A stretch of 61,157 bases of DNA, from contig NZ_LIPD01000017.1 in the NCBI RefSeq assembly GCF_001905545.1, positions 58,109 through 119,265 of the forward strand. The letters run 5' to 3'. The DNA is from Streptomyces sp. CB02056. GTDB lineage: Bacteria; Actinomycetota; Actinomycetes; Streptomycetales; Streptomycetaceae. A program made the translations under genes and the position numbers. The notes below the pieces were generated by a model that saw only the letters and a program-made list of their open reading frames with translations, was not told where the DNA came from and did no database searches. Shown here in pieces: positions 42,794 through 51,128 of the stretch (within the stretch, counting starts at the first letter, position 1; each line of letters opens with the position of its first letter).

Positions 42794-43895
42794 AGTTCAG
42801 CAGCCGCGCCCCCATGGCCGCCGTCTCCAGGGTGAAGCGCTGGAGCGCGTCCGCCGGGTCGTACCCGGTGAGCGCCTTGATCCGCTCCAGCCGGTAGCCC
42901 AGGGTGCGCACGCTCAGGCCCAGCCGGCGCGCCGCCTCCGCGTTCACGTACGCGGCCTCCGCCTGCACCGCGATGGTGTCCAGCAGCGGACGGGCGCCGC
43001 CGCGCGCCTCGGTCAGCGGGCCGAGCACGGTGCGCACCAGGTCGGCCATCGCCGACCGGTCACGCATCAGCACCGGGAAGACCAGCAGCTCCTCGGCCCG
43101 CAGCTGCCGGGCGGGCAGGCCCAGCCGCTGCGCGTAGTCCAGGGCGTCCAGCGCCTCCTCGTAGCTGCGCAGCACCCCGCTCGGCCCCGAGTGCCGGCGG
43201 CCGGTGGCCACCCGCCGGACCGGCTGGTAGCCGCGGCCGCTCCCCGGGCGCAGCGTCAGCTCGGCGAAGGCCTCCAGCACGGCCCGCTCGGAGTCCGGGG
43301 CGATGCACACCAGCCGGCCGTCCTTGCTGGCCAGCAGCACGTCCCGCTCGCCGAACCGCCCGGCCAGCTCCCGCTCCACCCGGTGCACCATCGGATGGAC
43401 GTCCGCGAACGGCTCGTCGCCGACCGCGACCGCCACCGTGTACGCGCCCGCCAGCCGCAGCCCGAATCGCTCCGCGCGCTCGGCGAGCAGTCCGAGGTCG
43501 CTGCGGCCGAACAGCAGGTCGTCGATGAACTCCCGCCGGGCGGCCTCCTCCTGGCGGACGGCCAGGCGCTGGGCCCGCTCGTGGCCCTCGCCCAGCGCGG
43601 CCAGCGCGGCGTCGGTGGCGGCCAGTACCGCGTCGCCGGTCCGGCGCAGTTCGGTGACGCTGCTCGCGGAGGTCGTCCCGGGCAGGGTCTGCCAGGCCCG
43701 CCGGGCCGCGGCCAGGCAGTGCGCGACCACCTCGCGCAGCCCGTGCCCGGCCTCGGCGCAGTGCTCGCCGAGCCTTCGCAGGCGCTCCAGCTCCTCGCGG
43801 CGCAGCAGCCGGCCGGTGCGGGAGACGTCGGCGAGCAGCACGAGGTAGACCTCGGCCAGCTCGGTCGGTATGTCGTAGTCGATCTCCTCGGTCAC
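42774..43895 (-). CDS. PucR/CdaR-family transcriptional regulator
   Basis: A 373-residue regulator. It has an N-terminal helical sensory region, a central GGDEF-like segment (about 140-270) and a C-terminal HTH_30 domain (AAYVNAEAARRLGLSVRTLG, YRLERIKALTGYDP). These proteins usually activate or repress adjacent metabolic genes. GTG start with AGGA upstream. Its 3 prime end runs into the 21-bp repeat array, and it is transcribed toward the flotillin operon, so it is a first candidate for the array-binding protein; this is positional inference only. Confidence 0.92.
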   Translation of the reverse strand: MTEEIDYDIPTELAEVYLVLLADVSRTGRLLRREELERLRRLGEHCAEAGHGLREVVAHCLAAARRAWQTLPGTTSASSVTELRRTGDAVLAATDAALAALGEGHERAQRLAVRQEEAARREFIDDLLFGRSDLGLLAERAERFGLRLAGAYTVAVAVGDEPFADVHPMVHRVERELAGRFGERDVLLASKDGRLVCIAPDSERAVLEAFAELTLRPGSGRGYQPVRRVATGRRHSGPSGVLRSYEEALDALDYAQRLGLPARQLRAEELLVFPVLMRDRSAMADLVRTVLGPLTEARGGARPLLDTIAVQAEAAYVNAEAARRLGLSVRTLGYRLERIKALTGYDPADALQRFTLETAAMGARLLNWPEQPL

Positions 43896-44040
43896 CCTGT
43901 CCTGCCAACCCCCGTGCGGCCCGGTATTTCGGCGCTGAATTTATCAGGGGCACTCCGGCCGGGAACGGGCGCGGCGGCCCCCGCCACCGGCCGGGGAGGC
44001 CCCCGCCACCGGCCGCTGCCGCCCGCCGCGGCGGCCCCCG

Positions 44041-44817
44041 CTACCGGTCCCGGAAGTGCAGGACGAAGCGGGCGCTGCTGCCGTCGATCCGCCGCCGCAC
44101 GTACAGCGCCGGAGCGCCGTCCGGGGTGCAGCTGACCCCCTCGCGCACCAGCAGCGCGGTGCCCGGCGGGACGCCCAGCAGCTCGGCGTCCGCGAGGTCC
44201 GCGCCGACGGCGCCGAAGGCCCGCCAGTCGTACTCCAGCTCCACCCCGGCGGCCCGCGCCAGGTCCGGCACCAGGTTCCCGGGGCGGCCCGGCCGAACCA
44301 GCTCGGCGGGCAGCGGGCCGAACGGCACCCAGTAGCTGCACGCCGCCCGGGCCCGCCCGCCCAGCCGGATCACCGAGTCCACCCGGGACAGCTCCGCGGG
44401 AGTGCGGCCCAGCTGGCGGGCCGCCTCCGCGTCCTGCGCCGAGCCGGTGACGGGCGGGGCGGCCACCACGAACTCGCCGTCGGTGGACTCGTCGTTCGGC
44501 AGCGCGGTGGGCACGCTGCCGAGGTCGAAGCGCTGGCTGCGCGGGTCCACGGCGATCGACACCCGGACGGCGGGCGGGCGGACGAAGGTGCCCACGCCCC
44601 GGCGGATCTCCACCACGGCGGCCCGCTCCAGCTCCGCCACCGCCTGCCGTACGGTCAGCCGGTTCACGCCGAACTCGGCGCTCAGCTCGGGCTCGCTGGG
44701 CAGCCGGGTGCCGGGCGGGTAGGCGCCGGTGTCGACGCGCTCCTGGAGCCGGCGGGCCAGGCGGCGGTACACCGGGGTGTTCGGGGAGCTCGGGGTGTCC
44801 GGGGGGTTCGTCGCCAC
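44041..44817 (-). CDS. GntR-family regulator, HutC/UTRA type
   Basis: A 258-residue regulator. A winged helix is at about residues 15-80 (YRRLARRLQERVDTGAYPPG, RLPSEPELSAEFGVNRLTVR), and a UTRA effector domain at about 95-255 (SRVDSVIRLGGRARAACSYW, LLVREGVSCTPDGAPALYVR). GTG start with AGGA upstream. It is divergent from the tyrosine phosphatase gene. A perfect 20-bp palindrome in the gap is its likely operator, and the phosphatase gene its likely target. Confidence 0.92.
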   Translation of the reverse strand: MATNPPDTPSSPNTPVYRRLARRLQERVDTGAYPPGTRLPSEPELSAEFGVNRLTVRQAVAELERAAVVEIRRGVGTFVRPPAVRVSIAVDPRSQRFDLGSVPTALPNDESTDGEFVVAAPPVTGSAQDAEAARQLGRTPAELSRVDSVIRLGGRARAACSYWVPFGPLPAELVRPGRPGNLVPDLARAAGVELEYDWRAFGAVGADLADAELLGVPPGTALLVREGVSCTPDGAPALYVRRRIDGSSARFVLHFRDR

Positions 44818-45050
44818 GGGCCCGATCCTACGGAGCCCGCCCGGGCCGCCTGCGCCGCTCGGGCCGCCCGTGCCGTCTGTGCCCCTCGTCACCGCTCGGG
44901 CCGCCCGGGCGCCGTGCCGTACGGGACACCGCGGCCCCCGGGTCGCCGTGGGCGGGCGATGGGCGTGGGATAGAAGGATGTACCGATCGAGGCCCGCGTC
45001 GGCGAGACCCGCGCCACCGAGGCTTGCCCGGCGGCCCCCCGAGGGGTTAC

Positions 45051-45070
45051 ACATCTAGACGTCTAGATGT
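45051..45070. promoter_or_regulatory. Perfect 20-bp palindrome, probable GntR operator
   Basis: ACATCTAGACGTCTAGATGT is fully symmetric, of the TAGACGTCTA type bound by HutC/UTRA GntR proteins. It lies 60 bp before the phosphatase start and includes an in-frame ATG at 45067, so it would block either initiation point of the divergent transcript. Confidence 0.88.
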
Positions 45071-45129
45071 CTCCGCCTCCGGATCTCCCCGTCTCCTCCC
45101 GGGTGCGGCCCCACCGAAAGGCCTCCCGC

Positions 45130-45888
45130 ATGTCCCTGGTCAACTTCCGCGACGCCGCCGCCCTCGGCGACCCCGAGGGCCGACGGGTCCGCCCCGGTGT
45201 GCTGTACCGCTCCGCCCAGCCGTTCCCGGCCGCCGACGAGGCCACCGTCGCCCAGCTGCGCGGCTGCGACATCCGCACCATCGTGGACCTGCGCGACCCG
45301 CGCGAGACCGACCCCGCCGACTGGGCCGCCGCCGAGTCCGCCGGGATATCCGTCGTCGCCGCCCCGGTGAACCCCGCCACCGACGCCCTCACCGCGCGGA
45401 TGGGCACCATGGCCACCGCCGCCGACCTGGGCGACTTCTACGTCCTGCTGGCCGAGTCCGCGCCCGACGCGGTGGCCGCCGCCGTCGACGCCACCGTCCG
45501 CCCCGGCGCCGTCCTGCTGCACTGCGCCGCCGGCAAGGACCGCACCGGCCTGCTGACCGCCCTCCTGCTGGACCTCCTCGGCGTCCCCGCCGAGCACATC
45601 GTCGCCGACTACACCCGCACCGCCGACGCCCTCCCGCAGATCTTCGCGGGCCTCGCCGAGCGCCACCGCACCGCCCTCAACGACCGCACCACCTCCCGCG
45701 TCACCGACTCCCGGGGCCGCAACCTGACCATCCCCGCGCCCCTCCTGGAGGCCCCGGCCGAGGCCATGTCCGTCTTCCTCGACCGCGTCCGCACCCACCA
45801 CGGCGGCGCCGCCTCCTTCCTCCCCTCCTGCGGCGTCCCGGCGGCCACCCTCGGCGCCTTCCGCACCAAGGCGGGCGCCGCCGCCTGA
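45130..45888 (+). CDS. Tyrosine-specific protein phosphatase (Y_phosphatase3)
   Basis: A 252-residue phosphatase with catalytic Cys132 and Arg138 in the P-loop HCAAGKDRTG and general-acid region VDLRDPRETDPADW. The Lys in HCxxGKDRTG is typical of the MptpB-like family, which can also act on phosphoinositides. GAAAGG before the ATG favours this start over an ATG 63 bp upstream that lies in the operator. No signal peptide is seen. Probably repressed by the divergent GntR regulator. Confidence 0.92.
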   Translation: MSLVNFRDAAALGDPEGRRVRPGVLYRSAQPFPAADEATVAQLRGCDIRTIVDLRDPRETDPADWAAAESAGISVVAAPVNPATDALTARMGTMATAADLGDFYVLLAESAPDAVAAAVDATVRPGAVLLHCAAGKDRTGLLTALLLDLLGVPAEHIVADYTRTADALPQIFAGLAERHRTALNDRTTSRVTDSRGRNLTIPAPLLEAPAEAMSVFLDRVRTHHGGAASFLPSCGVPAATLGAFRTKAGAAA

Positions 45889-45926
45889 GCCCGACCTGTC
45901 GGAGCCCGCGCCTACGCTGGCGGGCG

Positions 45927-46481
45927 ATGAGCTACCAGGCGATGTGGTTCCTGATCCCCGCGCCCGCCGACGTCGTCGAGCGGCACGGGCCGCGGCTACG
46001 GACGCTGCTCGACGCGCACGCCGCGGACCCGGGCAACCGGGCGCTGCGCCGTCGCTGGGAGCGGGAGGGGCTGGCGCCGGAGGAGTTGGAGGAGCTGGCC
46101 GTCGGTCTGCTCGGGGAGGACCCGGACGGCCTGTACGCGGTCTGGGAGGACTGCGGGACGGCCGGCCCGTGCGCCGCCGTCCAGGCCCGCAACCGCTACC
46201 CGGTGCTGGGGCTGGCGCACGGCCTCGGCCCGGAGCGGACGGCCGGGCTGCCCGGCTGGTTCGGGGACGTGGTTGTCGGGCCTGAGGAGGTGCGGGCCGC
46301 CCTCCCGGCCGTCGAGGCGGTGTTCGACCTGGACGGGGCCGAGCGGCGGGCGGCCGAGCGGCGGGCCCTCGACGCCCTGCGGACGGATGACCTCTCCGGC
46401 CTCTTCGACGCCGTCCTCCCGGTCTGGCGGGCCGCAGCCGAGGCCGGCCACGGGCTGATCGGCGCGCAGTTCGTCCCATAG
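45927..46481 (+). CDS. Hypothetical protein
   Basis: A 184-residue soluble acidic protein that I do not recognise. It opens MSYQAMWFLIPAPADVVERH, then has helices rich in Glu/Arg (RWEREGLAPEELEELAVGLL) and a central AVWEDCGTAGPCAAVQARNR segment with two cysteines. No ribosome site is obvious, so it may depend on coupling with the phosphatase gene 38 bp upstream. Codon use fits a real gene. Confidence 0.75.
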   Translation: MSYQAMWFLIPAPADVVERHGPRLRTLLDAHAADPGNRALRRRWEREGLAPEELEELAVGLLGEDPDGLYAVWEDCGTAGPCAAVQARNRYPVLGLAHGLGPERTAGLPGWFGDVVVGPEEVRAALPAVEAVFDLDGAERRAAERRALDALRTDDLSGLFDAVLPVWRAAAEAGHGLIGAQFVP

Positions 46482-46597
46482 CGGTGCGCCCCTGGAGCCG
46501 CGCCCGACGGCGTGCCCTAATCCCGTTGCACCGTGCCGTCGGTGCTGGCAGCGTGGCCGGGCGGGCAGCGTGCCGGGGCGGAAGGGGGTGGCGTGGG

Positions 46598-47161
46598 ATG
46601 ACCGCTCTGCGTGAGATCCGGGCCGACCACGACGGGCGGACGATCGTGCTCTACCAGGCCTACCCGCCGGCGATCGCCGACGCGGCGCTGGCGGCGGGCC
46701 GGTTCACGGCGCCGTTCGGCTTCCACCGGATGACGTGGATCAAGCCCTCGTTCCGCTGGCTGATGCACCGCAGCAACTGGGCGCAGAAGCCCGGCCAGAC
46801 CAGGGTGCTGGCGGTCCGGATCACCCGGGAGGGCTGGGAGGAGGCGCTCGCCCGCGCCGTCCTGACCACCGCGCACCCGGAGGAGGTGGCCCGCGCCGAG
46901 GTCCACGTGCAGTGGGACCCGGAGCGGTCGCTGCGCGGGGCGGCGCTGAACCACTACAGCATCCAGGTGGGCGTCGGCCGGTCGCTGGTCCGCCGCTACG
47001 CCGAGGAGTGGGTCGTCGGGCTCACCGACCTCACCCCGCAGGTGCAGCGGATCGCCGCGCTGGTCCGCGGCGGGCAGGCGGCGAAGGCGCAGCGGCTGCT
47101 GCCGCCCGAGCGCCCGTACCCGCTGCCCGCCGCGACGGCGCGGCGCCTCGGCCTGGGGTGA
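46598..47161 (+). CDS. DUF4291 protein
   Basis: A 187-residue protein with the DUF4291 signature: REIRADHDGRTIVLYQAYPP, RMTWIKPSFRWLMHRSNWAQ, KPGQTRVLAVRITREGW and VHVQWDPERSLRG. The function of the family is unknown. The start MTALREIRA follows GGAAGGGGG; the longer upstream frame is Arg/Gly low-complexity. It converges on the ABC permease gene. Confidence 0.92.
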   Translation: MTALREIRADHDGRTIVLYQAYPPAIADAALAAGRFTAPFGFHRMTWIKPSFRWLMHRSNWAQKPGQTRVLAVRITREGWEEALARAVLTTAHPEEVARAEVHVQWDPERSLRGAALNHYSIQVGVGRSLVRRYAEEWVVGLTDLTPQVQRIAALVRGGQAAKAQRLLPPERPYPLPAATARRLGLG

Positions 47162-47187
47162 CCCGAGGCCTGGGGCGCCCCGATACC

Positions 47188-48060
47188 TCACACGTCCCGT
47201 CGCCGCACCACGACCACCGTCACCGCCACCGCCACCGCGCCCCACACCCCCATGGTGATCCACGAGTCCAGCACGCTCGGCGCGTACTTCCCCATCGTGG
47301 TCCTGGAGTTCGGTGTGATGGTGAGCCGCTGCACGGTGGCCAGCGGCAGGTGGGTGCCGATCTCCTTCAGCCACCGGTAGCGGTCCCCGCCGAACATCAT
47401 CGGCAGGATGAACATCAGCATCACCAGCGACACGATCGAGGCGGTGGCGTGCCGCAGCAGCGCGCCCAGCGCCATCCCGATCAGCGCGCAGACCGGCACG
47501 ATCGCCGCGTAGGCGAGCACGGCCCGCAGGCAGCCCTCGTCGGTGACGGAGAGCCCGACGTGCCGGGAGGCCAGCATCGCGTTGATGGTGAGGAAGGAGA
47601 CCGCCGAGACGACGAGCCCGGCGAGCGCGGTGATCCCGCCGATCAGCAGCACCTTGGCCGCGATCACGCCGCGCCGGTCCGGGACGGCGGCGAAGGTGGT
47701 GCGGATCAGGCCGGTGGTGTACTCGCCGAAGACGGTGATCGCCCCGAGGCTGCCGGCCGCGACCGCCATCAGGTCGCTCGCGATGCTGCCGAGGCCGTGG
47801 AACAGCGGGTCGTAGGTGTACGGGGAGCGCCCGGGCATCGGCGCGGGCGGGTGGTCGATGTACGTCAGGTCGGTGTGGACGGCGTTCACGTTGACCGCGA
47901 TCGCCACCAGCGAGGCCAGCGCCAGCACCCAGTAGGTGGAGCGCAGCGAGCGCAGTTTGATCCACTCGGCGGCGAGCAGGTCGAGGAACCGGGGGGCCGG
48001 CTCGGCGACGGAACCGCCGGAACCGGTGGAACCGGTGGAACCAAGGGCCATGCTGCTCAT
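47188..48060 (-). CDS. ABC-2-type transporter permease
   Basis: A 290-residue membrane subunit with six helices (YWVLALASLVAIAVNVNAVH, MAVAAGSLGAITVFGEYTTG, AVLAYAAIVPVCALIGMALG, IVSLVMLMFILPMMFGG, SWITMGVWGAVAVAVTVVVV). It carries the family phrase GEYTTGLIRTTFAAVPDRR. It pairs with the ATPase whose stop overlaps its start. Such exporters often move antibiotics or peptides and are controlled by the adjacent two-component system. Confidence 0.92.
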   Translation of the reverse strand: MSSMALGSTGSTGSGGSVAEPAPRFLDLLAAEWIKLRSLRSTYWVLALASLVAIAVNVNAVHTDLTYIDHPPAPMPGRSPYTYDPLFHGLGSIASDLMAVAAGSLGAITVFGEYTTGLIRTTFAAVPDRRGVIAAKVLLIGGITALAGLVVSAVSFLTINAMLASRHVGLSVTDEGCLRAVLAYAAIVPVCALIGMALGALLRHATASIVSLVMLMFILPMMFGGDRYRWLKEIGTHLPLATVQRLTITPNSRTTMGKYAPSVLDSWITMGVWGAVAVAVTVVVVRRRDV

Positions 48061-48968
48061 CGGGCTTCTCCTGCCAGGTACTCGACGCTGTCGGCGGTCA
48101 GGGACATGAACGCCGACTCCAGCGACGACGTCCGGGCGGCCAGTTCGTGCAGCACCACGCCGTGCCGCAGCGCGAGTTCGCCGATCCGTTCGGCCGGCAT
48201 CCCGGTGACGGTCCCGAACCCCGGCTCCGTCAGCCGTACTTCGGCCCCCTCCGCGCGCAGGACCCCGGCCAGCGAGGCGAGTTCGGGTCCTCGGACGGCC
48301 ACCGAGGAGACCGCGTTGCGGGCCGAGAACTCGGCGAGGCTCTCGTCCGCGATCAGCCGGCCGCGCCCGATCACCACCAGCCGGTCGGCGGTGTGCTCCA
48401 TCTCGGCCATCATGTGGCTGGAGACGAAGACCGTCCGCCCCTCGGCGGCGAGCCGGCGGAACAGCCCGCGCACCCAGAGCACGCCCTCCGGGTCCAGCCC
48501 GTTGAGCGGCTCGTCGAAGAGCAGCACCGGCGGGTCGCCGAGCAGCGCGCCCGCGATGCCGAGCCGCTGCTTCATGCCCAGCGAGTAGCCGCCGATCCGG
48601 CGCCCGGCGGCCTTGCCGAGCCCGACCTCCGCCAGCACCTCGTCCACCCGCCGGAGCGGGATGCGGTTGCTCCGGGCCAGGGCCGACAGGTGTGCCCGGG
48701 CGCTGCGCCCGCCGTGCACGTCGCCCGCGTCCAGCAGGGCGCCGACGTGCCGCAGGCCGCGCGGCCGGTTCGCGAAGGGCACCCCGGCCACGGTGGCACT
48801 CCCCCCGGTGGGGGTGTCGAGGCCCAGGATCATCCGCAGCGTGGTGGACTTGCCCGCCCCGTTGGGGCCGAGGAAGCCGGTCACGGTGCCGGGCCGGACG
48901 GTGAAGGTCAACTGGTCGACGGCCGTGGTGGCGCCGTACCGCTTGGTCAGTCGCTCGATCTCGATCAC
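48057..48968 (-). CDS. ABC transporter ATP-binding protein (exporter type)
   Basis: A 303-residue ATPase with Walker A FLGPNGAGKSTT, signature YSLGMKQRLGIAGALL, Walker B PVLLFDEPLNGLDPEG and switch FVSSHMM. The C-terminal extension after residue 215 is typical of drug and peptide exporters. The GTG start has no clear ribosome site, so the transcript may be leaderless. Its stop overlaps the permease start by four bases. It is divergent from the kinase gene with 134 bp between. Confidence 0.93.
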   Translation of the reverse strand: MIEIERLTKRYGATTAVDQLTFTVRPGTVTGFLGPNGAGKSTTLRMILGLDTPTGGSATVAGVPFANRPRGLRHVGALLDAGDVHGGRSARAHLSALARSNRIPLRRVDEVLAEVGLGKAAGRRIGGYSLGMKQRLGIAGALLGDPPVLLFDEPLNGLDPEGVLWVRGLFRRLAAEGRTVFVSSHMMAEMEHTADRLVVIGRGRLIADESLAEFSARNAVSSVAVRGPELASLAGVLRAEGAEVRLTEPGFGTVTGMPAERIGELALRHGVVLHELAARTSSLESAFMSLTADSVEYLAGEAR

Positions 48969-49102
48969 GGGGACAACGCTGCCGGTCGGGCCCCCGCCCG
49001 GGCATCGGGCCGCGGGCCACAACCGCGGGCGGCCGCACTGGCCCCGGGGATTACGCCCCCGGGCCAATGTGCCGCCGTCAGGGCCGCCGCTACCATCGCG
49101 TC

Positions 49103-50356
49103 ATGATCACCGAACCCCGTCCGCCGCTGCTCAGGCGCCTGCCCGCGGGCGTGTGGGTGGGGGCGCTGTGGACGGCCCTGGTCGCGTTCCGCTTCTTCAC
49201 GCGCGAGAACGAGCTGCACCACCTGCTGAACTACCACGGCAATCCCGAGGACATGCCGATGGTGGTCACCGCGGTGGTCACCACCCTGGTCGCGACGCTG
49301 CTGGTCCGGCTGCCGCTGCTCGCCGTCGTGGTGGCGCTCGGGGGCGGGATGTTCGCGCTCGGGATGTGGGGCGTCCCGGAGGCGGCGCCGCTCCAGTTCC
49401 TGATCGCCGACGCGGTGGTCGGCTACTGCGCGGCCACCCGCTCCCGCCGGGTCTCGCTCACCGCCCTGGCGCTGCCGCTCGCTACCCTCGCCGGGCTGCT
49501 GCTCTGGGGCGCCGTCAACGACTACCCCGTCAATCCGCTCGCCTACGGGGGCTTCGCGGCCACCGTGCTGATCGCCTGGCTGATCGGCAACACCGTGCAC
49601 CAGGGCCGGGCCCACACCGAGGCGCTGCGCGGCCGGGCCTCCGAGCAGGCCATCACCGCCGAACGGCTGCGCATCGCCCGCGAGTTGCACGACATGGTGG
49701 CCCACAACATCGGCATCATCGCGATCCAGGCCGGCATGGGCAGCCGGGTCATGGACACCCAGCCCGCCGAGACCCGGGCCGCCCTGGAGGCGATCGAGGC
49801 CACCAGCCGGGAGACCCTGGCCGGGCTGCGCCGGATGCTCGGCGCGCTGCGGCAGGGCGAGGGGGAGCCGGCGCCGCTCGAAGTGATGCCCGGACTGGGC
49901 GAGTTGGACCGGCTGGTGGAGAAGGCGGCGGGCGCCGGGGTGCGGGTGGCGCTCACCCGCCGCGGCGAAGCCCGTCCGCTGCCGTCCGAGGTGGACCTCG
50001 CCGCCTACCGGATCGTCCAGGAGGCGGTCACCAACGTGGTCAAGCACTCCGGCACCCGGGACTGCCACGTCACCGTCGGGTACGGGCCGCGGGAACTCGA
50101 CGTCACCGTCGTCGACCTGGGCGCGGGCGCGGCGACCGGCACCCCCGGCACCGGCTACGGACTGGCCGGCATGCGCGAGCGGGTCGCCCTGCTGGACGGC
50201 GAGTTCGCGGCCGGCCCGCGCCCCGAGGGCGGCTTCCGGGTCGCCGCGCGGCTGCCGCTCCCCGAGAGCCCGGCCGTGCGGACCCCGGCCGTGCAGACCC
50301 CCGGCGAGCCCGGTGTCGGAACCGCCGTCGAGACCCCCGTGGAGGTGGGACCGTGA
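49103..50356 (+). CDS. Two-component sensor histidine kinase (HisKA_3)
   Basis: A 417-residue kinase. Four or five N-terminal helices have no large extracellular loop. His196 lies in RIARELHDMVAHNIG, with N-box RIVQEAVTNVVKHSG and G-box GTGYGLAGMRERVALLDGEF. The C-terminal tail is Pro/Val/Thr-rich (RTPAVQTPGEPGVGT). It is divergent from an ABC exporter, the classic layout for membrane-stress or drug sensing. The stop overlaps the response regulator start by four bases. Confidence 0.93.
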   Translation: MITEPRPPLLRRLPAGVWVGALWTALVAFRFFTRENELHHLLNYHGNPEDMPMVVTAVVTTLVATLLVRLPLLAVVVALGGGMFALGMWGVPEAAPLQFLIADAVVGYCAATRSRRVSLTALALPLATLAGLLLWGAVNDYPVNPLAYGGFAATVLIAWLIGNTVHQGRAHTEALRGRASEQAITAERLRIARELHDMVAHNIGIIAIQAGMGSRVMDTQPAETRAALEAIEATSRETLAGLRRMLGALRQGEGEPAPLEVMPGLGELDRLVEKAAGAGVRVALTRRGEARPLPSEVDLAAYRIVQEAVTNVVKHSGTRDCHVTVGYGPRELDVTVVDLGAGAATGTPGTGYGLAGMRERVALLDGEFAAGPRPEGGFRVAARLPLPESPAVRTPAVQTPGEPGVGTAVETPVEVGP

Positions 50357-51015
50357 TCCGTGTCGTCCTGGTCGACGACCAGCCGCTCATCCGCACCGGC
50401 CTGCGCGTGCTGATCGCCGACGCCCCCGACCTGGAGGTGGTCGGCGAGGCCGGCAACGGCGCCGAGGCCGTCGAACTGGTCGCCCGGCTGCGCCCCGACG
50501 TCGCCGTGATGGACATCCGGATGCCCGGCATGGACGGCATCGAGGCCACCCGCCGGATCACCGCCGACCCGGACCTGCCCACCCACGTCCTCGTCCTCAC
50601 CACCTTCGACGACGACGACTACGTCTACGGCGCGCTGCGGGCCGGGGCGAGCGGCTTCCTGGTCAAGGACCTCGCCCTGGAGACCATCCTGGACGGCGTC
50701 CGGGTGGTCGCCGCCGGGGACGCCCTGCTGGCCCCCGGCATCACCCGTCGGCTGATCGGCGAGTTCGCCGCCCGCCCGGACGCCGACGCCGCGGCCAGGC
50801 CCCGCAGGCCGGTCGCCGAGGCCGTCACCGAGCGCGAGCGGGAGGTGCTCACCCTGGTCGGCCGGGGCCTGTCCAACGCCGAGATCGCCGCGGAGCTCAC
50901 CATCAGCGTGGCCACCGCCAAGGCCCACGTCGCCCGGCTGTTCACCAAGCTCGACGCCCGCGACCGGGTCCACCTGGTCATCCAGGCCTACGAGTTCGGG
51001 CTGGTCAGTGCGTAG
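50353..51015 (+). CDS. NarL/LuxR-type response regulator
   Basis: A 220-residue regulator. The receiver has Asp54 in VAVMDIRMPGMDG and the conserved switch and lysine in LVLTTFDDDD and GFLVKDL. The LuxR domain is TEREREVLTLVGRGLSNAEI, TVATAKAHVARLFTKLDARD-like. GGAGGTGGGACC precedes the GTG. It is translationally coupled to its kinase, and the likely target is the divergent ABC exporter operon. Confidence 0.94.
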   Translation: MIRVVLVDDQPLIRTGLRVLIADAPDLEVVGEAGNGAEAVELVARLRPDVAVMDIRMPGMDGIEATRRITADPDLPTHVLVLTTFDDDDYVYGALRAGASGFLVKDLALETILDGVRVVAAGDALLAPGITRRLIGEFAARPDADAAARPRRPVAEAVTEREREVLTLVGRGLSNAEIAAELTISVATAKAHVARLFTKLDARDRVHLVIQAYEFGLVSA

Positions 51016-51075
51016 AAGCGTGTAAAGCGCGCAAGGCGCGTAACGCGCGAAAAGCATGTGGAGCGCGTCACGCGA

Positions 51076-51114
51076 GAGCGCCGGAGCGGGCCCGCACGGC
51101 CCACTCCGGCGCTC
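51076..51114. terminator. Bidirectional hairpin between convergent genes
   Basis: The arms GAGCGCCGGAG and CTCCGGCGCTC surround a 17-base loop, between the response regulator and the leftward secreted-protein gene. The 50 bp before it is a degenerate GCG(T)AA-rich repeat. Confidence 0.8.
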
Positions 51115-51128
51115 GCCTCACCCGGTCG

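Noticed and set aside
42541..42897. Possible repetitive peptide (AHYGGS-like) encoded by the 21-bp repeats
   Set aside because: A unit length divisible by three keeps frames open on both strands automatically. There is no ribosome site, and the frame runs into the PucR gene antisense.
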